Assembly: GCA_036898135.1 (NCBI GenBank)
Contig: CM072511.1
Location: 159,775,152-159,839,151 of the forward strand
DNA: 64,000 nt
Source of the DNA: Oncomelania hupensis
Lineage: Eukaryota; Mollusca; Gastropoda; Littorinimorpha; Pomatiopsidae
Direction: 5' to 3'
Shown here: positions 1 through 13,600 of the stretch, in pieces
How positions within the stretch are numbered: position 1 is the first letter of the stretch
Layout of the letters: each line of letters starts with the position of its first letter
Position numbers and translations under genes: made by a program
The notes under the pieces: generated by a model
Told to the model about the DNA's origin: nothing
Database searches by the model: none
The model's input: only the letters and a program-made list of their open reading frames with translations

Positions 1-340
1 GTGTACGCTTTTTGTTTGTGTGTGTGTGTGTGAGAAGTCGATAACAAGTCAGAATACTTGAGTGCAGTCGACTGGCCCATTACAATGAGTGGGCAAAAAA
101 AAGTAAATCACACTCACAATCTTTACTGTCTTCGTAAAAAAACACAAGGAAATTTGTGTGCAGTGCACACATCATCAACATGACGGTACAAAAACAAATT
201 AAAAAAAAACTACAGATATGAAAAATAATAAACAAAACTACCAGTAACAAAGAAGCACTTGTACACAACATGAATGTAAAATATTGCATTATATAAAATA
301 AAGTCACACATCCAATATTCTGATCCATAGCAATACATGA

Positions 341-385
<45 letters not shown>

Positions 386-1040
386 AACACACACACGCAT
401 ACCAGGAATTTATTGAAAAAGTTACCACTGTACAGTATTTAATTCAGACTGTCATTGGCCTGTGGCTGTAACCCAACAATAAAAATCAATCAATAAATAA
501 ATGCATAAAATAGCAAATCCAGCAATGATGTCACTTCTACTTATGTTTCTAAATACACAACGGGTCAGACAAGCCAAGCGAAGTCTGGGTATTTTGCAGT
601 TTAGTGCAGATAACTAGATAAACTAGATAGATAACGAATGACAGCGAGAAGACATTCATGACGCGTAATAACACTAGCACTTTCTTTCCATTCAGGCTGC
701 ATGTTGTGGGTGTGTGTGTGTGCGTGTGTGTGTGTGTGCGAGCGTGTGTGTGTGCGTGCGTTTCTTGTTAGTTTTTTTTTCTTTTCTTTTTTATTCTCCA
801 AGAGCCGAAATTGGCCAGGCCCTTCATTTACCCTGCCAAGTTTTTTTTTTTAAGTTGCTGCAAAGCAAAGGTGATGTTGTAAGATGGTGGTGGTGACCGA
901 GGGTGTTGATAGCCAGGGTTAAGATGGTCAGTGCTCACAGCCAGTTTCCTGTCCGAGCCACCTGGGGATTTGAACCTGCATCCTTTGAAGCATGGACTTT
1001 GTCCCTCTACCTGCCCAGCTTTTTCTTTGCCTTGTTTGCA
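1..1040. repeat. Intronic microsatellites, no gene seen
   Basis: MSH3 intron. It holds a (CA)n tract at about 343-383 and a (GT)n-rich tract at about 706-760. The rest is AT-rich sequence with nothing else I can support; no MSH3 exon is visible here. Confidence 0.8.
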
Positions 1041-1044
1041 TTAT

Positions 1045-1325
1045 TGTGTTGTTGTACGTACAAGCTGTTGAACAGACCTCCATAATCACAGCTATAGTCT
1101 GTGTGTTGTTGTACGTACAAGCTGTTGAACAGACCTCCACAATCACAGCTATAGTCTGTGTGTTGTTGTACGTACAAGCTGCAGAACAGACCTCCACGAT
1201 CACAGGTATAGTCTGTGTGTTGTACATACATACAAGCTGTGGAACAGACCTCCACAATCACAGCTATAGTCTGTGTGTTGTACATACAAGCTGTGGAACA
1301 GACCTCCACAATCATAGCTAAAATC
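1045..1325. repeat. 57-bp minisatellite, about five copies
   Basis: The anchor GTTGTACGTACAAGCTG recurs at 1051, 1108 and 1165, then in shortened form near 1219 and 1277. Because 57 is a multiple of three, spurious open frames appear on both strands. Confidence 0.9.
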
Positions 1326-1588
1326 TGCCTCAAAGTAGGCATTCAATAAGCAGATAAGCCTTCCTTATTGACTGCCGATACTGGATTTTTATTTATTTTT
1401 TTATTTTTTATTTTTTTCTTCCTTTTTTAAATTTTTTAAAAAATATTTTTCTGTCATTATTTTTCTGAGCGCCCTGAGCATGCTTGCATAGCATAGAGAA
1501 AACACGCTATACAAGTTTTGAACATCAACTTATGTTATAATTTTTGTGCTGCAGACGTAATGTCAATTGTGTGTGTTTGTTGTCTTAG

Positions 1589-1653
1589 TACCTGGTGGAA
1601 GTGAAGAACACTTTGCTGAAGACAGTGCCCAAGGAATGGACTCAAATCAGCAG
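1589..1653 (+). CDS. MSH3: MSH3 coding exon (first in window)
   Basis: 65 bp between a TTAG acceptor and a CAG|GTAAGT donor. It encodes [20 protein letters not shown], matching the MSH3 segment just before the TKAVSRF block, and ends in phase 2. Confidence 0.9.
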
Positions 1654-4600
1654 GTAAGTTATCACAGCCTAGTCGGGAATCGGAACGAGGCAAATGTCTG
1701 TCGGTTGGTCCGTTGCGTGTTTCATGTCAAGAACCACTGAACAGATTTTGACTAAACTTCATAGAAGAAATTACCTAGGTTAATGACCAGCCTCCCGTGC
1801 CATCTTATTTGCTCTATCGCAAAGGTCAAGGTCACTGGGGTCACTTTGTTGTTAAACACATTATTAATTGCACATACTGACCATGACTCACGAATGCAAC
1901 AATTCTGTCGTTGCTTAGTAACCGCCCTCAACAACGGAGTTGCAACTTCAAAGTAAAGTTACAGAGTGTTCTGTTTTCCGCTTCTGGTGGATCTGGCTTA
2001 CAGGGTTCACCTTTTGCTTCCAGGTTGCCAGCGGCAACTATCAGTAACCAAGATTTCACTGTTGATAACGCAACTACCTCTAATGCGGATTTGGATGCAG
2101 GGCAGTACTCTTTTGACGACGCTCCTTATAAGGAGATCCCCGAGGCTGAACCCACACTGAGCTGTGCCCCAGATAACATCCTCAAAGAGGCTATTATGCT
2201 GGCTTACTGCACACGGGTAGTCGTTACCCAGGAAGGTCCTCATTACTGCTCTTTTTTGGGCGAGGAATTGGCTGTGTCACCCAAGGCACTCAAGGAGTCT
2301 CCCAGCGTGGCGCACTTTGTGGACATTGCTCTTTCCGTAGGCAGATGAGGTTCCTACTTCCTCTGTTGATGGGGTCCCTCAGTTTCCGCTGGCGCACAGA
2401 AAGGGGTCTCTTACTAATCCTAAGCTCGAGCCGGTAAAACTCTTGGCATGGTCCTTCCTTCCCAGGACGACGCTTCCAGTTTTTAGGGACCACTTATTTC
2501 TGCTCCGAGGCGAGCGTCCCTCACCACCTAGGTCGGTTACACTGTCCACTAAATCTTTCTTGAGCTGTGAAGTGTAACAGGATTCTTCTCAAGCTGATGC
2601 TTTGCTGAGAGCACTCTCTTCTGCACTTTTCGTTAAGGAGGATGAGTTCAGAGAGGATCTCTCTGTTTGGGCAGTGCAAGTACTCCCGAGTTTCATCAAC
2701 TCGGCTTTTGCTAATGTGTGCAAAGCACAGGCTTCGATCTATATGAACTTACTGCTGGTGCGGCGCGATGCCCTGCTTGAGGTAGCGCCTCACATTCCAC
2801 CCCATTTGACTTCCTCCCTTCGGGAGACTCGCGCTGTTTGGTACTTATGTGAGGATGGCAGTTTGATACGAGTCTGAAAAGGCTAAGTCTGATGCCTTTT
2901 CTCTCCTGGCATAAGATGCTCAGCGAAAAGCTTCGCAATCTTTTTGGCCTCGCCCGCAGGCCAAACATGGCAGCTTTCGAGCGCAATCTCCGCCTACGGG
3001 AGATCAGAGGCAGCCCCCTCGAGAGCGCTCTTATCGCGGTAAGAGGGGCTCCTCATCCTATTCCTATAGGGATAGAGGTGGACGTCAGGCCCCTGCAATG
3101 GAGGTTCCCCTCCCCCCCTCCCTCCAATGACTTGCTCCGACTGCCTGAGGCTGTTTGTGGTGCCAAAGGCATCCTGGGGGTAGCGGACGGTGTTGGATCT
3201 TTCCCCTCTAAACCGTTTTCTGCGGAGGATAAGGTTTCTGATGGAAACGCCGTGCTCTGTACAAGACTCTGCAGCCAGGCGACTGGGCCACCTCTATCAA
3301 TCTCTCGGATGCGTACGTCCACCTTCTCATCCACCTGAGTCACAGGCGGTGGCTCCGGTTCATATGGAATGGGAGGATATTCCAGTTTCGTGCGCTCCCA
3401 TTCGGCCTATCGCTCAGCCCTTGAGTCTTCACAAGGGTGGTGAAGGAGCTGGTGTTGTTGGTTCGCAGCCTGAACGTATGCTTTTTGGCTTACCTCAACG
3501 ATTGGCTAGTTAAGGCTGGTTCATGGCATTTTTGCCGTGAGCACACGGAGTTGGGGCTGCACTTGGCGGATCAGCTGGGCTTTGCGGTCAATCACAGGAA
3601 ATCGGAGTTGACCCCTTCCCAGAGGTTTGCTTATCTTGGAATGGATTTCGACTCGCTTGCTTGGTCAGAGAGACCATTGCAGCGGAGGATTTGAAAGCTA
3701 CAGTCCCTTCTCTTGATAGTGGCGAGTCTGGATGTTGTTTCAGCTCGAACCATGGCGGCGATCTTGGGTTCGTTCGATTCCCTTGTTCAGTTGGTCCCAT
3801 TAACAGGGTTTCGCAAAAGACCTGTTCAGAGGTGGCTTTCGTCACACTGGATTCAGGGCGCCGACTCTTGGGACGCCCTCAATTTTGGGAGGTGCTGGCT
3901 CTGTGGAGTTGGTTGTCAGAGGAGGTGCCTCTATCTGTGCCAGTTCCAGTAGTGGAGATCTTTACAGAGGCCTCCCTCCTGGGTTGGGGTGCACACACGG
4001 ACTCCTTGACGAAATTTGAGTGGAGGGAAGGGAAGCTACTATGTAACTTTACTTTAAGTTGCAACTTCCGTGGTTGAGGGCAATTACTAAGCAACGACAG
4101 AATTGTTGCATTTGTGAGTCATGGTAAGTATGCTTATTAATAATAAATTTAGAGATAACATTTTAATTTGCTCAATATCTCAAAACTGGCTGGACCGATT
4201 TTGATGAATTGTTTTGGTAAACATGTACTTCATGGCCATTCATTCAAATTTTCAATGAGCACTTTGTAAAATGCTATGTTAGTGAGTGCATATAAATACA
4301 TTTAAATGTCTTTCCATCTTGTTATATTCTCGTTGTGCGCAATGAGCATGCCTCATATGACATGTTAGAAATGGACATCATCATCATCATCATCATCATC
4401 ATAATCATCATATCATCATCATCATCATCGCCATCACAATCATCACCATCATATTTGTTTTAACGTAAATTAATGTAATTAACATTAATTGGTTTCAGTA
4501 CGAAAGCTGTGAGTCGTTTCCACCCTCCATTTGTGTCAGAAAAGTACCGATGTCTGTGTCAGTTGAGAGAACAGTTGGTGGCCACTGTCTCTGAAGCGTG

Positions 4601-7600
4601 GGATCAGTTCCTTAGGTAATCTTTTTTTCTTCTTCTTCTTCTTCTTCTTCTTCTTCTTCTTCTTCTTCCTCCTCCTCCTCTTCTGTGAATACTCCTTCAA
4701 ATAGAAAAATAATGTTCACAACGATTTTTCCTGGTAGTAATAATAATGAATGAATGAACATTGAGGTTTAACGACTACATCCACTATTGGCGATATGGCA
4801 GATGGGGTAAGGACCTACATCAACACTGAACCACCAGAGCAATCATACTGCTAAATGAACAGTGAAAAATGGGCACTTTTTATTTAGCCCACTACGAGAT
4901 TCAAACTTGGGTTATCGGTGTGTCAGGCGAGCGCTCTACCACTTGAGCTATGGCAATGGGCAGAATAATAATAATAATGGATGTTACATAGGTGCTTTTT
5001 CACTAAATCACCAAAAAGGCTCAATAAAGCAGGGTGATCTGTACCAATATATATACTTACATGGCACACACACTCCACAAACACACGTCTATCCCTCAAA
5101 CTTGTGTTAATAAGTGTTATGAGATGGAATTGAAATCAAATATCTTTTTTATTTTTTTTAAATTGATTCAGTTGATAGCGATGCTGAATGTTTTTGGCAA
5201 TGTTTGTATGTAGATTATAGTCACACGACACTTTCGCATATAGGTGACTACTGGACCGATTTATACTGACACCAGCGGGCCAGTTGTTGGTAAAGGGGAA
5301 AATAATATGATCACACGTTGACCAATCCGGGATTCGAACCAGCGACCTTTCGGTTACTAGCAAGACACTCTTACCAACTGAGCTACCCGGCCCCTCAATT
5401 GGCAATGGTCAGAACATGGGAACTAAGTTAATATATATAGGTGGGACAACGACACCCTTTGAGAAGTTCACATTAGGAAGAAGCCAGTCGCAAATTGAAA
5501 ATACCCCAATTGCTAGGTCTGACAGAGAGAATGACTTTGAAAAAGGCTTTCAAGTAATTGTAAAATTTATAATAAATTCTCTCAAAATGGCTAGCACCAT
5601 ACAGCAACCATTAAGGAGTAAGGAATAAAATAAGCCAAGGGAGGCAAGTTGATTTAATAACTTGAATAATTTAAAATAATTATCCTGCTTATCAAAGTTT
5701 GTCCACCTTTGAGAGCAGGATAATTATTTTTCTTGATGTTTAAATGTTACACTCGTTTGATGTTGGAATTTTTCTATCAGTATTTGATTCAGCCCCGATG
5801 CTTGAAATCCTGATATGTGTAACTCTGATTCGTTTATCCACGCAGCCTGCTCACTCAGCAACAAGGCAAAGTCTTCGTATGAAGTTTTCTAACTTTATTC
5901 AGCGTTCATCAACAACTGCATACAATCGCCTTTTCACTCACTCTTTCACAACACAGTGTGTCAATTATATAGTTTTTCTCTCAACTCGAGATAACCTCAG
6001 GACGTTCCAAAATGACGCGTTACAACCAATCAGAATTAACTTCGTCATCACTGTTTTACGTCATACAATTTTCCTTTCTGTCCAAGAATGTTCTCAAATA
6101 TCGCGAAGCTTCTATTGACAGTAAACTAGCATATCTAGAGAATTCTCCAATAATATCGACCAACTAAAATTACCAACGTTATACAAAGCTTCTTCTAACA
6201 ACAACGCAAACTCAAATCAAAGGTAAATACACTCTATTATTGAATACTTTGCACACACCGACTCAACCAAAGCTTTTAGGTTTTGAAGCTAGTTCAGCCA
6301 GGCTAGCTATAAATAGCTTTGCCAGTGCTCTTCTTTCCTGTCCTTTCACTGAAAGGGAGGGTGTAGGCAAGCTATAAATAGCCCGCAGCCAGCAAAATGT
6401 GGGATAACCTAAGAGTGCTGCTCACATAGGCATTGAGCTGCTGTGTGCAAAGTGAAACGATTAGATCTATCGTGCGCGTTTCAGACATACTATCCTTCGC
6501 GTTTCAGACATACTATCCTTCGCGTTTCAACGTAACATTAAATCAACTTGCCTCCCTTGGCTTGTTTTATTCCATGCTCCTTAATGGTTGCTGTATGGTG
6601 CTAGCCATTTTGAGAGAATTTATTTATAAATTTTACAATTACTTGAAAGCCTTTTTCCAAGTCATTCTCTCTGTCAGACCTAGCAATTGGGGTATTTTCA
6701 ATTTGCGACTGGCTTCTTCCTAATGTGAACTTCTCAATTAATTAATGAAGTCGTTGTCCCACCGCCGTAGCTCAAGTGGTAGAGCGTTCTCCTGGCACAC
6801 CGATGACCCAGGTTCGAATCCCGTGGTGGGCGATATAAAATGTGACCATTTTTCACTGTTTATTTTAGCAGTATTATTGCTCTGGTGGTTCAGTGTTGAT
6901 TTAGGTCCCTACCCCTTGTTCCCTGGGATGGTCAACCCCGTCTGCCATCTCGCCAATGGTGGGTGTAGACGTTAAACCTCAATGTTCACTGTTCAATGTC
7001 TAAGCATTCAAGGCCAAACCTCCTCTGCTGAGATCTTTGGTAAAGATCAAAACATCTCAGGAGAACCAGATTTTATGTAGAGTAGGGTGACCACTTGCGG
7101 CCACGAATAAACACTTTCTCATCTTTTGTTTATAAACCAATCAGAATCCAAGTTTGATTTTTTTGAATCGGGAGGTCGCAGTAACAGCACTGACTTGGCC
7201 GGGATTCTGTAAATGAAACATTGTGGACCTGCTTAGCGATTTCTGCACAATTTCAGTGTACCATGATGCGGCCAGGTGCCCAAGGTGCGTCCAACAATAA
7301 GCCACAGCTGCGGCCACCATGCCTACACGCCACCTGTATTTCTTTTTCAGCCTTAGATTTTATGACTATTCTACATATTTACATCTATGGGCATGCAATG
7401 TGAAATCCAATAAACACAAAAAGACATGCAGCTGATAATATTCAAGATGTGATAAAGATTGATGAAAACACTCACATGAAATCTCAAAAAAGAAACTTTT
7501 CTTGGGTCAATACTTACAGTAAAATTCATATGCAGAGCGCGGCCATAAACCGGAAATCACGACAAAAAGGCTAAGGTAGACTCAAGGGAAGCAATTGTGA

Positions 7601-10600
7601 TTCCTCAAAGCTTTAAAGCTAGTAGAATAGGAGTTATTAGAATTGGCCACACCTCGGTCGGGCAGCGTGATGGTCACCGTACTCTATGCAATTGTACTGC
7701 TTTTGAGCTCTTTTAGCTCACGCAGAAGCAAATGGAATTGAAAGCCACTGGGTCTGAGCATAGCAGCAGACTTCAATTGCGGAAAGTTACAAACTTCGAA
7801 GTTATAAACTTTCATGTAGTTGCGAACTACAGTAGAGCGCTATGCACGTATGCAACCCATCTGTTGACTAAGAAATTCTGACCTGATACTTTTAGGCATG
7901 GGAATCTCCGATAAATAAATAATGACATATTAACATCCGAAAACAAAGTGACGTAAATCTTATGTAATTTTATCATAATTAAAGTCATTTTTATGTGATT
8001 GCTGTGTATGAAATATTATGATTGTCATTTTTATAGAAAATGTCAAACAGGACTATAAATGAAAGATTTCGCTATGATTATCCAATAGTCAATTTTTTTT
8101 AAAACTTTGAACAGTATGAATGTTATGTGGAATATATTGTTGCACTGCAGTCATGAATGATATGTTTTATAGTTGTATTATTTTTGCAAATGTAAACAAT
8201 ATCCTTGAAAGCATGTGTCAGGCTACAGCCAGTGGCGTAGGCCTATCACCGGAGTACAACAACTGCAACAAGGGGCTGATGACCTATTTCTTGCAAGGGG
8301 GAAATTCGATGCTGTCTAGCACATTGGCTAGCTCTAAAATCATGTTCTCGGCAATCGGTATCTTTTTAGAAATTGACTATTATTCCACACCTCAAATGGA
8401 TGTGTTATGTCTCTAAATACTCGATTTCTTTGAAGCAATCGGCGATTTTGCTGCCTACACGAAAGAACGCACGCCATGTTTGTTTTCTCGTATTTACTAA
8501 CTTCGAGCTTGTAGTCCACTTCCGATGTAGACTACCGTAGTTGGTAACTTAGGTGCGGCCTACTGGCTCATGAATTACGAACTACCGCTCAAAGTTCGTA
8601 ACTTGCGAACTAGTTGATAACTTCGTGTGAAGTTTACCGCTATGCATTGGGCCCAGAATGTCGCACTTTTTTCCACCTTTGAGAGCAAGATAATTATTTT
8701 TCTTGACATTTTTTCTTGAAATAATTATTAGACTAAGATGAATGCAGCCATTTACGATGAAGCTCTGTCTACAATTCTTTAATGCAGGGAGTTTTCAGAG
8801 AATTTTTTGCGCTATCGAGAGGCGGTGAAAATGTTGGCCTCACTGGATGTACTCATGTCACTGGCGCAAGTGGCCAAACAAGATGGGTATTGCAGGTACC
8901 ACCTTCATTCACTAATAGAGTAGTTCATTGATTTATTGATGGATTGGATAGTTTTCTGCATAATGCTTGTAGGAATGCTTTGAGGATGTATGCACTATAA
9001 GACACGACTGTTGGCTGACATGACTGGAGCATCCATGTGCCTGTGTTTTCTTGATGATTTGTTTACAATTTTTGATGGGAGAACAGCCTTACAAACTGAA
9101 ATGTTATGCTAAAACCTATAATACTGTCCCCTTTCTCTTTAGAACCAATAGGGCAATGCGGGAAGTGAGAGGAATTTGCGCTGCCTTCAAAAGGCTAGCT
9201 TTGAGAAAAGGAGGCTTTTTATCATAGTTCTCCCTTTTGATTTAAAAAATTAAAAAAATTAAAGGACCGGCCTTCCTTACCTTCTTTTACTAAAGAGCGT
9301 TCTTTGACGCTTCCTAAAAATTCTGGATTGCGATTTGGTCTTTTGTTTTTATCTTGAAATCATGAAGAGTTTGCTGACCGAGTTTATTTGTGTGAACGAA
9401 CCATCGTTGTTTGGTTTGACTTGCTTCAGGCCAGAAATGACAACTGATTCCATTGCCATAGAGATTGAAGATGGCCGCCATCCTGTGATCGATGCGTTGA
9501 AAGGAGAGCAGGAGCAATACGTGCCCAACAGCACACACCTCAAAGTGAGTTTATTCTTTGCATGTTTAACTTTTAACTCACATGTGTGCAACAATGTTTG
9601 ATATAAATTTTTCAAGTGTGGGAACGGTTCTGCTCCTTCAGATGAGAATATAAACCAAGATCTCTAGTCTGTGCGCGTACATACTCCATCTCACAGACTT
9701 TAAACATCCTGAAGCTTATGTCCTTGAAGGTGGAGTGCCAGCTATGTGATTACACCAAGCAAGCTCTGCCCTTCACTCCATCCTGGTTGGCCAGGGTTCA
9801 CTGCATACAGCTTAACTCTTAGTCTCATATAGCAAAACAGCACATTGATCTTCTCCTTCATGTAAGGATTTGACAAAAACAAGCCAAAAATAGGTGCATG
9901 TGTTTAAAATGCTATATCTACTGAACGGTTGGTCAGAGCTTCATGGGACTTAGTCAGTGTGTAGATAATTGGTAACTATGCAAGTATTGAGTAAGCTTTA
10001 GTTCTGTCAGTGTCATCTGTCTGTGTTACCTGCTATTTTACCTGTGATGATTATAGGTAATTTTACAAGTTCCAATTCTTTGGATGATGAAAGGTCCGAT
10101 CTGAAGTCGGAAAGATCGCTAGTGTGCACGCTAGACACTGACAAATCACTCTGATTTTCATTCCCTAACTGATCAGCCCTTTCATCTACTAATTGCTGCC
10201 ACAACTGCCCATATGTAGACTCATTGTCGGAATCAGATTCTGCCATTTTTAGGGTATCCCCGCTCCCGAAAACGCGACCAAAAACTAAACAAAAACTTCG
10301 ATTAAAACGTGTTGTCAACACAATTACAGTTGACAGGAAGGAAGTACGCTTTTTTTAGAATCAGCTAGTGCGCATGCGCGATTGGAACTGGTTTCCGTTA
10401 AGCGGGAGAGAGGTGCTAAAAGTAGACGGTAACTAGGCGCGCTTTACCGCGCTTCATGAGCCGTGACGAACCGCGCTTTACCGCGCTTCATGAGACTAAG
10501 AGTTAATCTGATGAGTTTAACCCACACTGCCTGAACCTAAAAATAGCCTACTTTGTCCTCGCATAGGTGGCACACTTCCAGAATCCTTCAATGGTATCAT

Positions 10601-13600
10601 GATAACAGTACAGAGAAGACAATGTGCATTTCTCTCATCATTTTTACTTTGTGTAGCATCATTTCTTAACTTTGCTTGATTCAGTTTGTGTGTTTAGTTA
10701 GCTAGATAACCAATCTCTGCGTGAAGATTTGTCCTTTTCTAACATTTTCTGGCCACATTTTTTTGAGTCCTCTCTTATTAATTATTAATTATATTTATTA
10801 TTTGGGTCAAATAGGAGTTTGATAGCAGTGGTAAGATGGCCTATGGTTACAGCCCACTTAAAGTCTGAGCCACAAATAATAAATATACTTTGTAAAAAAA
10901 GTTTTTTGAAATTTCTGTTGCTTTTGTTTTTGCCAGTCTTCAGGTCAGCGAGTGATGATAGTTACAGGCCCTAACATGGGGGGCAAGAGCTCTTACATTC
11001 GCCAGGTGGCATTGATGGCCATCATGGCTCAGATCGGATCCTTCATCCCAGCAGCGTCTGCTCGCCTCGGTGTGTTGGATGCCATTTTTACGAGGTGTGT
11101 TTTTCTGGCATTAGAAATCAAGCATGGTGTGAAAATACTTTTGTGACCTGGGTCACATAGTGTATAGATATTATATAAATTGGTTCTTGGGAGGGTTTAT
11201 TGTATATGGTCAAGAGTACAGAGAAGTGTCCAATGACTGTGACACCAACACTGAAAACTAAACTTGCTGAAAAAAACATAATTTCTCTTGAAACTGGTAC
11301 ATTTTCTAGCATACATCCTGCACATGATGTGTTTTTTCAAACTTGTTTGTCATTTGGTTGTATTTGATGAAAATGTATTGCGTTTGAATGTAACATTAAC
11401 ACCGTCACATTTTTACAAAACACAAACAAACTTGATACAGAAAAGGCAACTGATCTTTAATTTTACTTGTGCCTGCTTAGACAAATACAGTGCTTTCAAA
11501 TGTAGGTGAAAACAAAGCGTTCTGGTGACTGTCGGCTTTACAAAAGCACAATGACGTTGGAATGAATGTAACTTAACAACAAACAGCATGTTTGAAAGAA
11601 AATGGATAAGCAAAACCACTTTTATGGCATATAGCTCAGTTAAAAATTAATGTGTAACTAGCAGCATTATTTCACTTACCAACTGAAGATTATTTGACAA
11701 AATATGGGTTTTGTGTAGTTTATCAAGCTTAGTACATCCACTGACTGCACGATAAATTCCTATTATACCCTGAAACTACCAACTTGTGCATCACAAGACA
11801 AAATGTTCACACTAAACTGGATGGAAAATGATCCACTCGATGTCATAACAAGGACACAAGAAAGCAAATCATTACTGGACTCCTTGTACAGCTTGAAACT
11901 GCAGTAGCTGAAGTGCTTGAATGTAACTTAACACCGTGACCAATCCCTTAAAGAGACTTTTACTGGCAGAAAGAAACATCATCACAAAAAACAAATCATC
12001 AGTGTAAGTATTACATGTAGTTACATGCTATAAGCCCCAAATGCTCTGTTTGGTTGCATGGTAATATGAACTTATGTAAAACTATAGGTGTTTGAATGTA
12101 ACTTAACACCAATCGGACACAATTTTCAGTCTTGATTGCTCTGATATAGTTATAAAATGATTTCAGGTCCTAACAACCATCATACTGACTGGACACATTC
12201 ATAAGCATACACTGAAACCTCAAATGATGTGTTTCATGCCATGATAATTGATTATTATGATTATTATAAACATGCAAAGAGAAGTGCATCAGTCACAAAA
12301 CACATCTTTATCAATGAAGTGGAACAAAACACATGCATTTGACACGACATCCTGAAGTCATATGAGGTTAACAATATTTTAGTTTCTGTGGAACAAAGAC
12401 AGGCTCATAAATTGTCTTTGGAAAAAGAAAAACAGAAGGAACATGTCTATTTAAAAAATGTGTCGTCCTCGCCCATCAATAAGCGGAGCTGGTAAGTCTG
12501 GTGATCTCCGCCAAGCTGACAAAGGCAATTTGGCCATACAAAGGTTTGTGAATTTTGGCCATGCTTGCGAAGAAAGCGTCTTTCTGCCCCATCCTCTTGT
12601 ATGGTCTGTACCTGAAATTCAAGCAAAACATGGTCAGTCAGTACCAGTACTCATAAATTTCACCATTTTGCAAGGTCCACCATGACATGAAACAGACGGT
12701 CATAAATGCATGGTTACATATAAATTTATGCAATAAGGCAATAGCTCATCATAAAGCTGTGCACATTTTTATGTTGGTTTGGACTAAACAATACAAAAGG
12801 CTTTTGCACCTTCCATTACTACCTATGATTGCACAAATGTTGTTGTAATGTTACATTCAAACGGGTTTGGTGTGTCTGTGTAACAATATAAACAGCACAA
12901 AAAGGCTTCACTGGTTTTCCACTTATTTTTTCATGTTTAGCATCCAGATTGGTAGACAAAATGTCAAAACTTTGATTGCAGCCCCCCTTCTGTCATGCAT
13001 GTAATTTAACACAAAGCGCTTCCACAACTAGTCTCTATGTATCAGTGTTATGTTACATTCAAACACCTACTGTAGTCAGAGTGAATTAATCTACCACTTA
13101 CTGAAACAAACTTCAACATTGTAATGAGATTTGAGGAAACTTTATTAAACACAATACTGATTAAAAATAACCTCCGTCCGATTGTAAAATGTGCATGAAT
13201 GTAACTTTACACAAAACTTTCTTGTCATGTTACATGCAAGCATCTTTTGAAAAACAGAGTCTTTAACACAAAGGTATTTGCATTAAAAAAAAGCAGACAT
13301 TTTAGAGCAACTGATGAAATTCTTGTATTATCCCGTGAATGCTAAGTCCAACAACTAAAATGGTTGAAAGTTGTATGAATGTAACTTAACACCAATGTTT
13401 TTGGTGGGCCTCCTGAGATGACTGTGTTAAGTTACATTCAAGTGTGATCCATAAAAAAATGACTGATAACATATATATCAATGGAATTTCCATGCTGATT
13501 CATTTCTGTTGACACCGATCTCTCATAGACAGACCTTTATGTCCATACACTGTTTCTGTCATCAAAACTCTCGGTTGAGCGTAACTTAACAAGAGCATGC

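Noticed and set aside
928..1342. Three roughly 110-codon frames on both strands
   Set aside because: Produced by a 57-bp minisatellite (a multiple of three) with no codon-bias or homology signal.
5320..5396. Functional tRNA gene
   Set aside because: A and B boxes are present, but the acceptor stem does not close and a SINE body with A-rich tail follows.
6757..6835. Functional tRNA gene
   Set aside because: Same reasoning: the tRNA-like head belongs to a multicopy SINE family.
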